DNA of 64,000 bases from Syncephalis plumigaleata (lineage: Eukaryota > Zoopagomycota > Zoopagomycetes > Zoopagales > Piptocephalidaceae). The notes under the pieces were generated by a model that saw only the letters and a program-made list of their open reading frames with translations, ran no database searches and was not told the origin of the DNA. Location of the stretch: positions 310,001-374,000 of the forward strand of contig JAIXMF010000013.1 in NCBI GenBank assembly GCA_025201365.1. Direction: 5' to 3'. The position numbers were made by a program, and so were the translations under genes. Below are positions 1 through 11,495 of this stretch, piece by piece (positions within the stretch are counted from its first letter, which is position 1; every line of letters starts with the position of its first letter).

Positions 1-329
1 CGATCAAATTGAACGGGAGCAGCGGGGAATGCGTTACGCGTAAATACAGCCGCGGCAGTACATGGTTTATCCGCCACCAACAGGGTGAGATCGAGTCCTG
101 ATTTTTTAACACCGCAGTGTACGGCACCTAACCGATAACCCTGCGGATAAGTGCCGCTACTGGGAATAAATCGATCCTTTGACGATACGGACGCTTGTGT
201 CTGTGCCATACGAACTATCGGTGATGTCGTATATTGTCTAGCGTAGAATAGACTATTAGGAGAAGGACCACGACGACAAGTAGTGGCAATACGCGTAGAG
301 TACTGCGTAATGAATAGTGTAGACTTCAT
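1..329 (-). CDS. ARG7: Ornithine acetyltransferase / glutamate N-acetyltransferase (ArgJ), 5' part
   Basis: N-terminal 109 codons of an ArgJ-family protein, cut by the left window edge. ArgJ moves an acetyl group from N-acetylornithine to glutamate in the arginine pathway; in fungi it works in the mitochondrial matrix. Seen: an in-frame ATG at 327-329, then about 40 residues rich in R, S and T with almost no acidic residues ([10 protein letters not shown]..., then TTCRRG), a good mitochondrial presequence. The family core follows: [20 protein letters not shown] and then [20 protein letters not shown], matching the start of the ArgJ fold. A second in-frame ATG at 207-209 (MAQTQASV) could give a shorter product without the presequence. 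The self-cleavage threonine lies outside the window. Identity is confident; the choice of start is inference. Confidence 0.9.
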   Translation of the reverse strand, partial: MKSTLFITQYSTRIATTCRRGPSPNSLFYARQYTTSPIVRMAQTQASVSSKDRFIPSSGTYPQGYRLGAVHCGVKKSGLDLTLLVADKPCTAAAVFTRNAFPAAPVQFD

Positions 330-379
330 ATTACTAATAATTGGAAATGACACAACAAGAAAAAGAAGAATTCGTAATG

Positions 380-435
380 GATAATAGATAGATAGATAGC
401 TAGGTAGATAGCTAGGTAGATAGATAGACAGATAT
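380..435. repeat. GATA/TAGA tetranucleotide microsatellite
   Basis: An imperfect run of gata/taga units with interspersed aggta variants, seen directly. It lies in the ARG7 upstream region. Confidence 0.85.
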
Positions 436-3043
436 GGTAGTTAGGTTATTCAACAATCTGATTTGTATTGTATGGAGAGTGAGTGTGTTTTTGTTGTAGT
501 TAGTAGAATGATTTGATATGGAATAAAAGTGATGACACCAATCAGCGAGCAACATCTGATCAATGGAATAGATGATGGATATCTATCAATTCATCTTTCG
601 ATCACATCTAAATGTTACAATCATTCAAAACATCAGCATCAGCATCTATAGCGTCATCTGTATTAATAGTTATTCCATATTAACTGGTATAATAATGGTG
701 TAGACATATAAAAGAGGTACATGATCGTGCAAGTGACCAACAAGCAATATCGTTTTATCTTTGCCTTCTTTATTACATTTGCTCTCTTTATTCCTTCTAG
801 TATTATTGACAAACATAATAGTAAAGGTAATAGCCCATATTAAACTAGAATATATGTCACTACGAATAGGTAAGTAAGGAATACTCTCCTTCTTATATAA
901 CCAATCGATAACTATGTAGGTAATCATACTAGAATATTTATTTAACTAATTCTTCGGCAAATTACATGCTATAATAGGGCACAACTTTAGTATGTTAACA
1001 CATAGAGCAATCCTACACCAGTCATTTATCCATATCAGAACATGATGGACGTATAGCAACATTTATACAAATGATAAGCAATCACGTTAGCAGTAACATG
1101 AGCAACTATCATATCATATCAACTGATAATTCATTCATGATAAGCATGGACTTGTTCTGGCTATTCATACACATGAGGTACACCTTGAGCTGAATTGGAC
1201 AGAGTAGGTGAAGGGGAATTTTACTGCTCACCTCTCTTCCTCTCTTCTTGACAAAACATTTCAATGTCGTCATTGCTACACCGACAATCATTGGAGAATG
1301 AAACCGGATGGAAATTGCAGCGACCATTGTATTTCACGAGCATGTGTGCGAATGTACGTTGCACTCGTTTGCTTGCTTGTTGGCTTGTTAAGTTTCATGA
1401 CATTCCTTCTTCTTCTGTACGAACATAAGAAGGGAAAAAGCCACATATAGTACAATCACATTGTTGCGTAAAAGAGGCGTTTTACTCCAATGTAACAGGT
1501 AAGTATGAAAGTGTTATCCGATTTATTCCGAATAATCCATACGAGCAATGGCCTCGAAATATACGTGTTTCTTCTATATCCTACTTGAGTAGATTGAGTA
1601 CCATTATGCCTGTCATTTCTCGTATTCTACTTGTAGACAAGTGTCGTCATAAGTTATCGCTATTAATGAACGAGGTAGCCATTGTTGATAATGTTCGCTA
1701 CTTGCTATACAGACAATAACGTACCAATCCACATTTACTGACCGGCATATGCGCGTAATGTAGTCACGTAGAAGCGGGCGTTAAACCAATAGCCGAGCAA
1801 CCGTTGACAATTATCACATGTCACGTCTAGGCAAACTACAATCCGACCGGTTTGGCAATGGCCGATTAAGAAACAACAGGCAACACGTCGTAGTAAGAAC
1901 CATTGCAATTTAGCGTGTGTACAAGTGTGCGTGCGTGTGTACGTGTGTACGTATACGTATACGTGTGCAACTCCCAAGAGGAATAGAGAGATAACAGCGA
2001 GTAATAGTCTATTTTTATTGTGCTAATATCATGTAGATCATGTTCAATTATACTTTTTATAATATGTCATAACAAACACTATCATTCTATTTGACCATCC
2101 TATTAACCCGATAATGATATCCGTGTATTACCTAGTATGAACTTGAATACGAAGAATGAATAAATAACAAACATGTGCGTGCCTAGTTTCAATAAGAAGC
2201 AATCTACCTGTTATAGTAAACGCAATTGGGTGGGAAAAGAACCCACCATTCACTCAATGACATCGATTGGCTATTTCGTAGACTGCCATATTATTATCGA
2301 GTAATGTTCATTGGTTAGCAGACTAAAGGTTTGGCATACCGCATGTGTGTGTATATGGATACGACTGTGTTTGTCTATATCCGTTCCGGTCTTTTCCTTT
2401 ACCCAGAAAGAGGAAGAGGAAGAGGAGGAGGAGGAGTGAAAAAATAATAGGATGTGCAAGAGAGGAAAGGTGAGGAGCGAGAGCGAGAGCGAATTATGTT
2501 TCTAATATACAAGTTACATGCGTAAAAGTATCATTCCACTAAGGTTAGTCATTCACACACACATACACACACACCTACACGCGTACGCGTGCCAACAGAG
2601 ATATAAACTCGCCCTGTCCGAGGACAACCTCCACCCTTTTCCTTCTTTACCCTCTTTCGGTTTTTTCTTCTTTCTTTCTACTATTGTTTGCACTGTACAC
2701 CGGCTTTCGTGCCCGGCTCCATCAACATGGTTTTCTAAACATTTTGCGTCGCTCTACCAAAATAACAAAGTTCTCTCGTCAAGTTAATATACTTACTACG
2801 TGAACTTCTTTTCTTCCTCCCGTCAACTACGACTATTCGTCTCGTTTACTTTTATTGATTTATCTTATTTCTCGTGTTTCTTCACTTCTTTTATTAAGAA
2901 GTGATCATTCTACATTGCTACAATAAGCGTTTGCTCTATGCAAGCCTCACTCTCTTCACCATGGGTTTCTTTTACTTCACTGCCAGTGGCCACGTGGGAA
3001 ACGACGTTGATTGAACATTAAGCTTCTCTCTTTAACAATATCT

Positions 3044-3090
3044 CGATCTATCTATCTATCTATCTATCTATCATCTATCTATCTCTCTGT
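3044..3090. repeat. (CTAT)n microsatellite
   Basis: A run of ctat units with one broken unit near the middle, in the pyrimidine-rich leader upstream of the GATA gene. A similar run lies upstream of the next gene at about 7378-7407. Confidence 0.9.
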
Positions 3091-3734
3091 TTACCGTACT
3101 ATTGTCACCAATATCGTGCAAGTACTACTACTACTGCTACTCTCTATCTATCTCTCTCTCTCTCTCTATCTCTTTTACTTTATCATCCTTGTAACCAAAT
3201 AGTATAGTCTATCCATTGCTAACTATTAGGGTATTCCGCTCTCCTCCATTATCACCTCTTCATTTCCTTGTTGTCCTAAAAATTCTTGATTATTATTGCG
3301 AATACTAAAAGTACCGCATATATACATCTATATATATCCATTGATTGCTTCATCTCTCCTCTCTTCTATACTACGTGTTGTTTCAATTACACGCGCAGCC
3401 ACTATTTCTTTGGTATAATCCTCTCCTAAAATTGTGTTTTGTTTCCCAACTACTTTTATATCGTCATCACATCACTCGTCGACTTTGCTTGTTTACTGCT
3501 TGACGCATATACTTACACACACACATCTTAGATTCTTCTCTATTTTCTCTCTCTCTACGATAGTATTATTCTGTTTTATTTACTATTGTATTACAACAAC
3601 GGTGATTTAATTAATTGATCGATTGATTGGTTGATATATACCCCCATTGCATTATTTACCTTTATTCACTTTGAACTGTGATTCATTATTTTATATATAT
3701 ATATACGTGATTATTACGATTGTCATCTCTCGAT

Positions 3735-5693
3735 ATGAACTCTCCTTGTAACGATCCGTTCCTAGGCATGCTAACGCCATCCGAGTCGGTGTTGCTAATG
3801 GCAGCTGCCGCCGCTGCTGCATCGACTACCATGACTGGCTGTGCAACGGACACTACGACGACAACGACGACGACGACGACACCGAATCTGGCCACTCCTA
3901 CCGATGAGGATTGGATTCATTGGACATCATTGAACCCGATTGACTTGACAGCATCCTTGTTTGCTGCCTCCAATGCTGCAACTGCTGCTGTCAATGTGCC
4001 AGTATCCTCGTCATCGTCATCATCATCAAGTAGCATTGTTGACTTGTCTTCCAACAATCTTCACTCGACGATGTTGCCTCCTCCGCCAAACTCGCCTTTG
4101 GAGTGTCTCTCGGATTTACCCTCACCTATGGCTTTGTCGCCAGCTCGTAGTCAGTCACCCATGTCTAATGACATGCAATACACTAGTAGTCCCGTGGCTT
4201 CACCTTCAATGTCGCTGGTCGATCTCGGTGATTGGAGTCAACTTTTCGGTCACAGTTTATTATCATCGACCGAAAGCTCTCCTACACCGTCTATGCATCA
4301 CTCGTCGCCATCTCCCTCTTTGACTGATCTCAATACTACTACCACTACTATGAATAATAATAATAACAACGATACAGCAATGACATCATCTGCATCATCT
4401 GCCAGTTTGGACCTAAACTCGCCATACTTGCTCGCCTTGGCTTCTACGGCACAACAAGCAGCAGCAGCCATTATGGCTTCACAGGCTTTAGCTAATGCTA
4501 ATGCTAATGCTACAACTGGTTTGCCAGTCACTGCTCCAGTCGCTCCAATGACTCATAGTGGTGCTATGCCAGCTGAGACAAAGGTTGCGACATCCGATGG
4601 AACTGCAGCCATGAGCCTGAATGATGATGATGCATCGACACCACCTCCATTGTTGGCACCACGTCCTGCTTCCAAGTATAAGAAGCGCAATATGCAAATA
4701 CGTCACATGGAATGCTACAATTGTCACGTTACAGAGACACCATTGTGGCGACGTACCGTTGATCGTGCTCACCCACTTTGCAATGCATGCGGTCTTTACT
4801 ACAAGCAATACGGCGTGTATCGTCCGATTTCTCTTCGTGACGGTCGCTCCAATAATGGATCATCATCATCATCGCCATATACGTCATCTGCATCATCTGC
4901 ATATGCCACCAAGCGACTATCTCCCTATGATAGCAAGCAACGACCACCCAAACCCATTGTATCTGTACCATCGTCACCGGAACAAGAACAGCATGTTGCA
5001 ATTTCTACTATTGCTACTACTACTACTCAATCGGCATCAACACCGGCCATTCTTCCTAATACACCACCATGTAGTAGGAATAATAGTAGTGATAGTAGCG
5101 TAACAACCCTGGCATCTTCTTCCACTTCCGATCGTATGACTTCCCCTAGTCAACAAGGAGTACAGCAGTCCCATCACATATGCCATAATTGTGGTCAGAC
5201 TCAGACTCCATTGTGGCGTAAGAATTCATTGGGACAGGTGATCTGCAACGCTTGTGGTCTCTACGAAAAGTTACACAAATGTCCACGTCCCGCAACATTG
5301 CACCAAGGTCGTTGTCAACGTCGTCGACGTGAATGGCCATCTGCTGCAACTGCTGCTAGGATGATGACGGACACTCAGCAACAAGAGCAGCAAGGACATG
5401 ACAAACCATCGTCCATTGCCCCTACTGCTACTGCTGCTGCTGCTACCACTGCTATTGCTCCATTAATGAATTCAGCATGTCGTAGTCCACCTGCGTCGCC
5501 TCCACAATCATTGCTCAATGGTTTCAAACCATCCTCATCTCCATCTATGATGATGGATGCGTTTATTCCATTTGCTAGTAGCACGCAGCATTTTATGGAT
5601 GCCGTCGCTCATTGCTCAGAAGGTGAACGACGTGAATGGTTGCAACTATTGGAACAACGTGTGTCAATGCTGCGCAACTCGTTGAGCCAATAG
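3735..5693 (+). CDS. Two-zinc-finger GATA-type transcription factor
   Basis: A 652-residue intronless protein. I start it at the first ATG (3735, [12 protein letters not shown]); the frame is open only from a stop at 3708. Finger 1 (about residues 327-351) is C-YN-C...C-NA-C with an 18-residue loop and the core [19 protein letters not shown]. Finger 2 (about 483-507) has the canonical 17-residue loop, [18 protein letters not shown]. Both are followed by the usual basic tails ([18 protein letters not shown]). GATA factors bind WGATAR sites in the nucleus. Two-finger fungal members include iron (SreA/Urbs1-like) and nitrogen regulators, but I do not see enough to choose between them. The rest is low-complexity S/T/A/P-rich, with T and N runs, as in activation regions. 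The last 30 or so residues ([20 protein letters not shown]) look helical. Class is confident, target genes unknown. Confidence 0.9.
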   Translation: MNSPCNDPFLGMLTPSESVLLMAAAAAAASTTMTGCATDTTTTTTTTTTPNLATPTDEDWIHWTSLNPIDLTASLFAASNAATAAVNVPVSSSSSSSSSSIVDLSSNNLHSTMLPPPPNSPLECLSDLPSPMALSPARSQSPMSNDMQYTSSPVASPSMSLVDLGDWSQLFGHSLLSSTESSPTPSMHHSSPSPSLTDLNTTTTTMNNNNNNDTAMTSSASSASLDLNSPYLLALASTAQQAAAAIMASQALANANANATTGLPVTAPVAPMTHSGAMPAETKVATSDGTAAMSLNDDDASTPPPLLAPRPASKYKKRNMQIRHMECYNCHVTETPLWRRTVDRAHPLCNACGLYYKQYGVYRPISLRDGRSNNGSSSSSPYTSSASSAYATKRLSPYDSKQRPPKPIVSVPSSPEQEQHVAISTIATTTTQSASTPAILPNTPPCSRNNSSDSSVTTLASSSTSDRMTSPSQQGVQQSHHICHNCGQTQTPLWRKNSLGQVICNACGLYEKLHKCPRPATLHQGRCQRRRREWPSAATAARMMTDTQQQEQQGHDKPSSIAPTATAAAATTAIAPLMNSACRSPPASPPQSLLNGFKPSSSPSMMMDAFIPFASSTQHFMDAVAHCSEGERREWLQLLEQRVSMLRNSLSQ

Positions 5694-7738
5694 AGAATAT
5701 ACATATGTGATCTCCTTCCTTTTCTTTTCTCATTATTATTATTATTATTATTCATATCAGTACTAGTATTGGTCTCCTTCCTTCTCTCCTTCAGTCTAAG
5801 CGCGTGCGTGTCCTTTTTTATTTCCAAGGTATAATATTCACACTTTCCCAATCCCATATGCGCATTAATGATGGCGACTACATGTCCAATAATCACATAC
5901 TACAACAAATCGGCAGCTTGTTATTTTTATTATTCGACATGGATGTGTGACCAGGTTAGCATTTCTGTTTCCTTTTGTTTTCCTTCCAGGCTTCTTCAGC
6001 GTTGTCGTTATTCAACAAGGATAAATATATATAAAACGTCAATGGTATATAATCCCCTATACACGCAGTTATGTGTATCACGCATATATATATATATATA
6101 TGATGTAAACCACCGATTGCTTCATATTCCCCATTTCATTCACTCTATCGGTGGTATATCGTATGGTATCGGATACACGATTTAAAAGTGCTCGTTTGTT
6201 ATTATACTCGATGATACACACACGCATGCACACATTTGCTACTGCTATTTCTCTCCTAATTTATTCTATCTAAAAATTAATTGCCGAGAAATGCAATAGC
6301 ACATATATACTGCTAAAGCAGTAATAAAATGTATGGTGATTATTGTTACTATGATTCTATTCGTGCCTATACACATGTTAGTCTAGTTTTATACCATTTA
6401 AACACATTAGGTCTATGTTTGTGCAACGAGGCTTGGAATTGACTACCATTACTTTTCCACTTGTTCATTCTATTCCATGATTCTACTATTTTCTACCGCT
6501 TGGCATTCGACGATCATACGTACACTTGTTTGCAATCCAATTGTAGAAATGATCATAGCTGATGATGCGTGGGATACACGATAAGAAATAAATGTGAAAC
6601 GCTAGAATATAATGGTCAACTCTTGCTGGTATGAAACAGTTGCACGCCATGCTGTTCAATTGTAACTTATTAGTACATTCATATGGTATGCTCGCCTCAT
6701 CTCCTATGCCAACTGTTACCCACGATAGTCATGACATCATGCTGTGTATCTATGGTACTCGTTGAATTCTATACTTGCTGATAAGGCCAGTGGAATGTTG
6801 AACGAGAACCCATTCGGGCCCGCATTCCATGGAACCCCGCGCCTTTACATTTTGGCAAGCTGTCACTAAATGGTTCATGTTATTCTGTAACATTTACTAA
6901 TGATGATACATTCGAGTGTGTTTATCCAATATCCATGATCTCTTCATGAGTCCGTGATCAGACCTGCTTTTCGTAAAAATGACATGGTCTACTGCTGCTG
7001 TAGTTGGATTTCTCCCTTTGTCCTTCATGCTACGATTGCTACGATTGCTACTGCCACCATCATACTAGTTGCCAAATATAACTGGGCTAGCTATGCCAAA
7101 TTGACTTTTCTAGTTTGTTTCACGTGCCCATCACAATTTACACGATACACACTGACCAGAAACGGAATTTGCTTGACACAAAAAGGCAACCGATTGTCAA
7201 TAACGTGCTACACTCGTCCGCTTATGCTCCGTCATTTTATAAAATAAGAAGAAGCAAGTTAACGTTTCGCTCTTCTCTTGCAATTTCAATAGTAACTCTT
7301 TTATTCGATCTATCCTCATATTATTTCACGTAGACACTATACTAACCGTTTCTTACGATACGCACACATCTTCCATTTATCTATCTATCTATCTATCTAT
7401 CTATCCAGCTTTTGCACGCGTATCCATTTCCTTTCTCCTTGCTTGCGTTTTCAAGTTTCAAACAACAAAGACGCACTGCTCGCGTTTTTTCACTGCGTTT
7501 TTTCTAACAAGTACAAGTACAGAAAAGTTACTATCAAGTCGATCGTACATCCGTCAATCCAACTATCTATCTTTTATTTATCTATTTATTATTTTTATTT
7601 TACGATCCATGCTTACTACTGTGTAGATGCTTGGTTACGCCGTCGTTGTCCTTTTACGCTTCGAATCTTATCCATTATTTTACACAGATTATTAACGATT
7701 ATTAACGTGGCACAACATTGCACTACACTTACACCACA
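5694..7738. other. Intergenic region, 3' UTR of GATA gene and leader of the 7TM gene
   Basis: No gene I can support. The open frames at 5868-6185 and 6954-7333 lack domains and run through simple repeats. It holds an (AT)n run near 6084-6102, a GC-richer patch with stem-loop potential at about 6790-6830, a (CTAT)n run at about 7378-7407, and a pyrimidine-rich leader just before the next ATG. Confidence 0.5.
7378..7407. repeat. (CTAT)n microsatellite
   Basis: About seven ctat units in the leader of the following gene, the same motif as at about 3044-3090. Confidence 0.9.
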
Positions 7739-8935
7739 ATGGCACTCAACATTGCTCCATTAGTGCTGTTGTGCATTTATGCGATACTACTCGCTCTACC
7801 CATATGTTACTTTTATCGACGTAAAAAGTCGTATGCTTACTTCCTATTAGCGTTGGTGATTCTCGCTCGTATCACGGCATCGGTCGTCGTGCTCTACACG
7901 GATATCAGTGCGAGTCATTTGGTTAATCCTGAATCGGAATTGAATCCAGTGACTACAAACGCGACCATACGATCCAATGCAACGGATTCACTATCCACTG
8001 TGAATATGATATTGAAGGATGCCAAACATAACGACGACTTGCCATTGGAGATCTTACCGCCAACGACAAAAACAACAAATCCTACTATGACAGATAGTGA
8101 TATTGTCGTGCCATCCAACAGACCTCCTGCTCCAACACGATTATTAGCACGTCAATTAAACGATCGTATGGATAGTGATATACCAATTGTTCCACCTCCC
8201 AGGCAAACTATTAGAACACTTACCTTCCAACCGGCTTCTAAACCTACGGCAACACCCACCAACAATAGCAACAGCGACAAAGTTATTATTGACACGGCAG
8301 CACGTATTATTCCAATGGTGGAATGGTCGGATGCCATTCATCAACTATCCACGACACTGCTCGTTATCCTCAACTTACTACTACTACGCTGGTGGGCATT
8401 ATCGACGGAAGATGCGTTATCACGTAGATTGTACATCTCCGCCAAGAATCTTTACTATGCCGCGTTACCATTTGCCTTGACCGGGACCATACTCTACGTG
8501 GGTGGCACGGCATTGCTTTTGCATAAATTGGCTCTAGTGTCATCGAAGGGGAGTATAGACGACGTGCATACTTTGGACGTCGCGTTAATGCAGATTATCG
8601 GTACATGGCTTATTACCCTTTGTTTATTGGCCGGTTTAGCCATTGCCGTTTGGACGATTATCGACTATAGTCATGCATGGGCCATGCGTGGGGATATCGT
8701 CGAGAGGAAGCGTTTACAGATTAAAATACTCATGGCAAACACCGTTGGCCTACTACCAATTGTAGGCTATCATCTAATGGTGGCCCATATAGATCCGGCT
8801 CATAATTTCATGACTGTCGATATACGGATTATTCTTCCTGCATTACTCGCCTTGCTACCCACGGCAGGCTGGTGTTGGCCCGGTATTATATTCAATTTCC
8901 AGACTGGTGATGCTGCAAATATTATTGGAAAATAA
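7739..8935 (+). CDS. Predicted seven-transmembrane protein with large N-glycosylated loop
   Basis: A 398-residue intronless membrane protein; I chose ATG 7739 (MALNIAPLVLLC). Seven hydrophobic segments are visible: about residues 5-26, 31-53, 205-223, 240-262, 287-310, 335-357 and 369-391. Between segments 2 and 3 lies a polar loop of about 150 residues, rich in T, P, N and D, with sequons such as NAT and NNS, so it is probably outside the cytosol. The layout (short N-terminus, seven segments, short tail) recalls fungal 7TM families of unknown function such as the DUF7702/RTA1-like groups, but I cannot place it firmly. No catalytic motif is apparent. Receptor or sensor is possible and unproven. 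Confidence 0.75.
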   Translation: MALNIAPLVLLCIYAILLALPICYFYRRKKSYAYFLLALVILARITASVVVLYTDISASHLVNPESELNPVTTNATIRSNATDSLSTVNMILKDAKHNDDLPLEILPPTTKTTNPTMTDSDIVVPSNRPPAPTRLLARQLNDRMDSDIPIVPPPRQTIRTLTFQPASKPTATPTNNSNSDKVIIDTAARIIPMVEWSDAIHQLSTTLLVILNLLLLRWWALSTEDALSRRLYISAKNLYYAALPFALTGTILYVGGTALLLHKLALVSSKGSIDDVHTLDVALMQIIGTWLITLCLLAGLAIAVWTIIDYSHAWAMRGDIVERKRLQIKILMANTVGLLPIVGYHLMVAHIDPAHNFMTVDIRIILPALLALLPTAGWCWPGIIFNFQTGDAANIIGK

Positions 8936-9193
8936 AGAAATGCTTATTATTATTACTAAATTAGCTTCTGTTTATTCTCGTAAATGTATAGATAGGAGTA
9001 ATGCATGCATGGTCATGCTAAAGATGCAGATGACAGTATCACACACAACTCGAATCCTAGCATACGTATGCTGCATTGATTTGCTAGATGTGTCATGATA
9101 GAAAAGGCGTAGCAAAACATAGATTGGCAAAGTGGAATTATTGCATCTTTTTCCATTAAGCTAGTCAAACCTTATACTTTTTATATTACCAAT

Positions 9194-10608
9194 ATGACCG
9201 TACTCCCTGTACGTGTAGTTGCAGCATTTCCTCTGCCAGATAAAGGACAGAAACTACTAGAGAAATATGCCAGGTAAGTATGAGGCTAATAAACCCATGA
9301 TAATTATCTATTAATGCATTAATTTGATAGGCAATACAACTGGGAGCTAATACAAGATAGCGAGTCCATGAGCGACGAGCGACTTCAAGAAGTGGTGGCA
9401 TCAGGTGCGTCTACGATATACTGTATATATATATTGATGTAATCACATCTAAACTGCCATTAGGTGTCGATGCTATAATCTGCACGGTATGGAATAAGAT
9501 TGATGCCGCATTAATGAAGAGTGCAGGTAAATACGCATCTATTAAGCGCGGATGACGCGTGATCAGAAGTAGGGTAATAACTAATGATTGAACGCTTAGG
9601 GGAGCAATTAAAGGTGATTTGATTACCTAGACCACATTGTACACAAGATAGGTTAGCAGAATGCTTATGGATCTCATTATAATCTAGGTCGTATGCACCA
9701 TGACAGTCGGTTACGATCATATCGATGTTGCCTATGCGAAGGAGCATGGCATTCAAGTTGGACACACGCCAGATGTGCTCACCGATTCATGTGCTGATTT
9801 TACGGCGGGATTAGCAGTGGCAGCATGTCGTCGATTTGGCGAGGTAACTAGTTAATGAAATATATATATGTGCTATTGTATCATTGACTTTTATTGTGAA
9901 ATAGGCGATAAAAGCTGTAAAGAATGGTCAAGTAGGCGAATAAGGAATGGTACAAGGATTGACATTGCTGACGTATAACTTCATTGATTAGTGGAATGCA
10001 AAGAGTGTAACATGGATGCTAGGTGATTACTAATGAGCAATTATTACTCGTCTAAACTAATCGATGTTGATAGGAATGGATCTTCGTGGCAAGACACTAG
10101 GTGTATTGGGTATGGGACGTATTGGACTAGCAACCGCGAAACGACTAAAAGCATTTGGAATGAATCGTGGCATTTATCATGGACGTGCACCACGCCCGAA
10201 TGCCAGCGAAGTTAATGGCGAGTTTGTCAGTCTTGATCAATTGCTGGAACAATCGGATGTCCTTTGTATCTGTTGTAGTCTAAACGACAATACGCGGCAC
10301 ATGTTAGGCTACGAGCAATTCTGTCGTATGAAACCGACATCGGTTGTCGTGAATATAGCACGTGGTGGAATCATCGAACAGGATGGTTTGGTCGTGCACT
10401 ACAAGAAGGAAAGATTAGTGCGGCTGGTCTCGATGCCACTACACCAGAGCCATTGCCTATCGACCATCCATTGCTAAGTCTCGATAATTGCATTGTATTA
10501 CCGCATATTGCGTGTGCTGATGTCGATACACGTAATGAATTGAGCATCCTGACTGTGAATAATATCATTGCCGGTGTGCAAGGCAAACCATTACCGAAAG
10601 GACTATAA
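9194..10608 (+). CDS. GRHPR: Glyoxylate/hydroxypyruvate reductase, tandem copy A
   Basis: NAD(P)H-dependent D-2-hydroxyacid dehydrogenase that reduces glyoxylate and hydroxypyruvate. Eight exons: 9194-9273, 9331-9404, 9464-9526, 9600-9613, 9688-9843, 9905-9931, 9992-10022, 10074-10608. The spliced protein is about 326 residues, close to the 328 of human GRHPR, and aligns along its length: MTVGYDHID, nucleotide-binding GMGRIG, catalytic Arg in NIARGG, Glu in PEPLPIDHP, His in LPHIACA. It starts directly at the catalytic domain, without the N-terminal extension of copies B and C. The last exon loses frame by one base near 10394 (after GGTTTGGTC), and the conserved end resumes in another frame. 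This is either a pseudogene or one collapsed base. It is first of three copies in the same orientation. Confidence 0.88.
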
Positions 10609-11495
10609 TAAATGAACTCACAATGCTATTGTTTGTTAGGAGAAATACTCGATGTTTATTCAATGTTACAATTGTATCTCGTACATCAACAGGTGCATAT
10701 CGAATGACATGATTTATAGCGTATCGAAGATAATAAAGCAATGGCATGGAGTATAGCCATTATGTTATGCGATAAACGCTATTTTACCATGATGTATAGC
10801 CTGTCAGTATACCAATATTGTTCAATTATTATTATTATAGGAGAAGAAGGAAAACAATGATAAGCAATCATTTCATTTGAGAATACTTTTATTTGCGACA
10901 AGAAGCAATAGAATGTGTGAATTGACGCAATGCTCTCATGATATAGGTAAGCAACGTATACTTATCGTTTATCGTCATTCATTGTTATCATCTATCTACA
11001 CTTGCTGAGCTTTTCTCTACGCGATACTTGATTGCCATGCCGTATTATAGGCTAGGTTGGCCGCACAATGGATACGCGTTATCCTTACCAATGACGACTA
11101 TTTCTCTGTGAACAAATATATGTGATGTGTGTTTTCGCATTGCGAAATGTACACACTTGCTACCGTTTGTTATCGTGGTTGCATATGGGTATTATCCGAA
11201 ATGAATAATGAAATTGACTTTTTACTACAATCTATCGTGTATTTACTGGTCTATCTTGAGCATGAAATTAATCTGAATATACATAGTATGTACGTATACT
11301 ATGTATACACCCATACAACCATACATATACATACATACAACCATACATATATGCCTGTGTATCACTTGGCAGCGGTTACTAGGAACTAATGTGCCGACTA
11401 TAATATAAATAGATATGCTCTATAGTAGTTTTTCCTACGCGTATCATTATTCTATACTGACTTATTCCATAGCAAGCTGAAGCAAAGAAGGAAAA
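10609..11495. other. Intergenic region between GRHPR copies A and B
   Basis: AT-rich, no gene seen. It contains cataca-type short repeats around 11300-11350. The open frame at 11129-11389 runs through these repeats and has no recognisable domain. Confidence 0.5.

Larger units (their letters stand above)
330..3734. other. Long non-coding stretch between divergent ARG7 and GATA genes
   Basis: No supportable gene on either strand. Short open frames here (for example 1208-1450 and 1735-1977) have no recognisable domain and low-complexity translations. The stretch holds a GATA-type tetranucleotide run at about 380-435, a purine-rich block at about 2400-2490, alternating GT/AC around 1915-1970, and from about 2520 to 3730 a strongly pyrimidine-rich leader with (CTAT)n at about 3044-3090 and CT repeats at about 3141-3172. 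The last 1.2 kb is probably promoter and 5' UTR of the GATA gene. That is inferred from position and pyrimidine bias only. Confidence 0.5.

Noticed and set aside
380-435. CRISPR-like array
   Set aside because: The repeats are plain tetranucleotides with no spacers; the same kind of microsatellite occurs at 3044 and 7378.
3686-5584. Long open frames antisense to or in other frames of the GATA gene
   Set aside because: They are shadows created by its trinucleotide-rich low-complexity coding sequence and have no domains.
6954-7333. Overlapping open frames of 97 and 72 codons
   Set aside because: No signal, domain or splice context; they lie in the leader of the 7TM gene.
9274-9330. Copy A read as separate small genes
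   Set aside because: Exon sizes, phases and GRHPR motifs line up exactly with copies B and C when the introns are removed.
10390-10400. Programmed -1 ribosomal frameshifting as cause of the frame slips
   Set aside because: Re-reading one base would fit on paper, but the sites share no slippery heptamer or downstream structure and occur up to twelve times in a single gene (OSH3). That is not credible for recoding.
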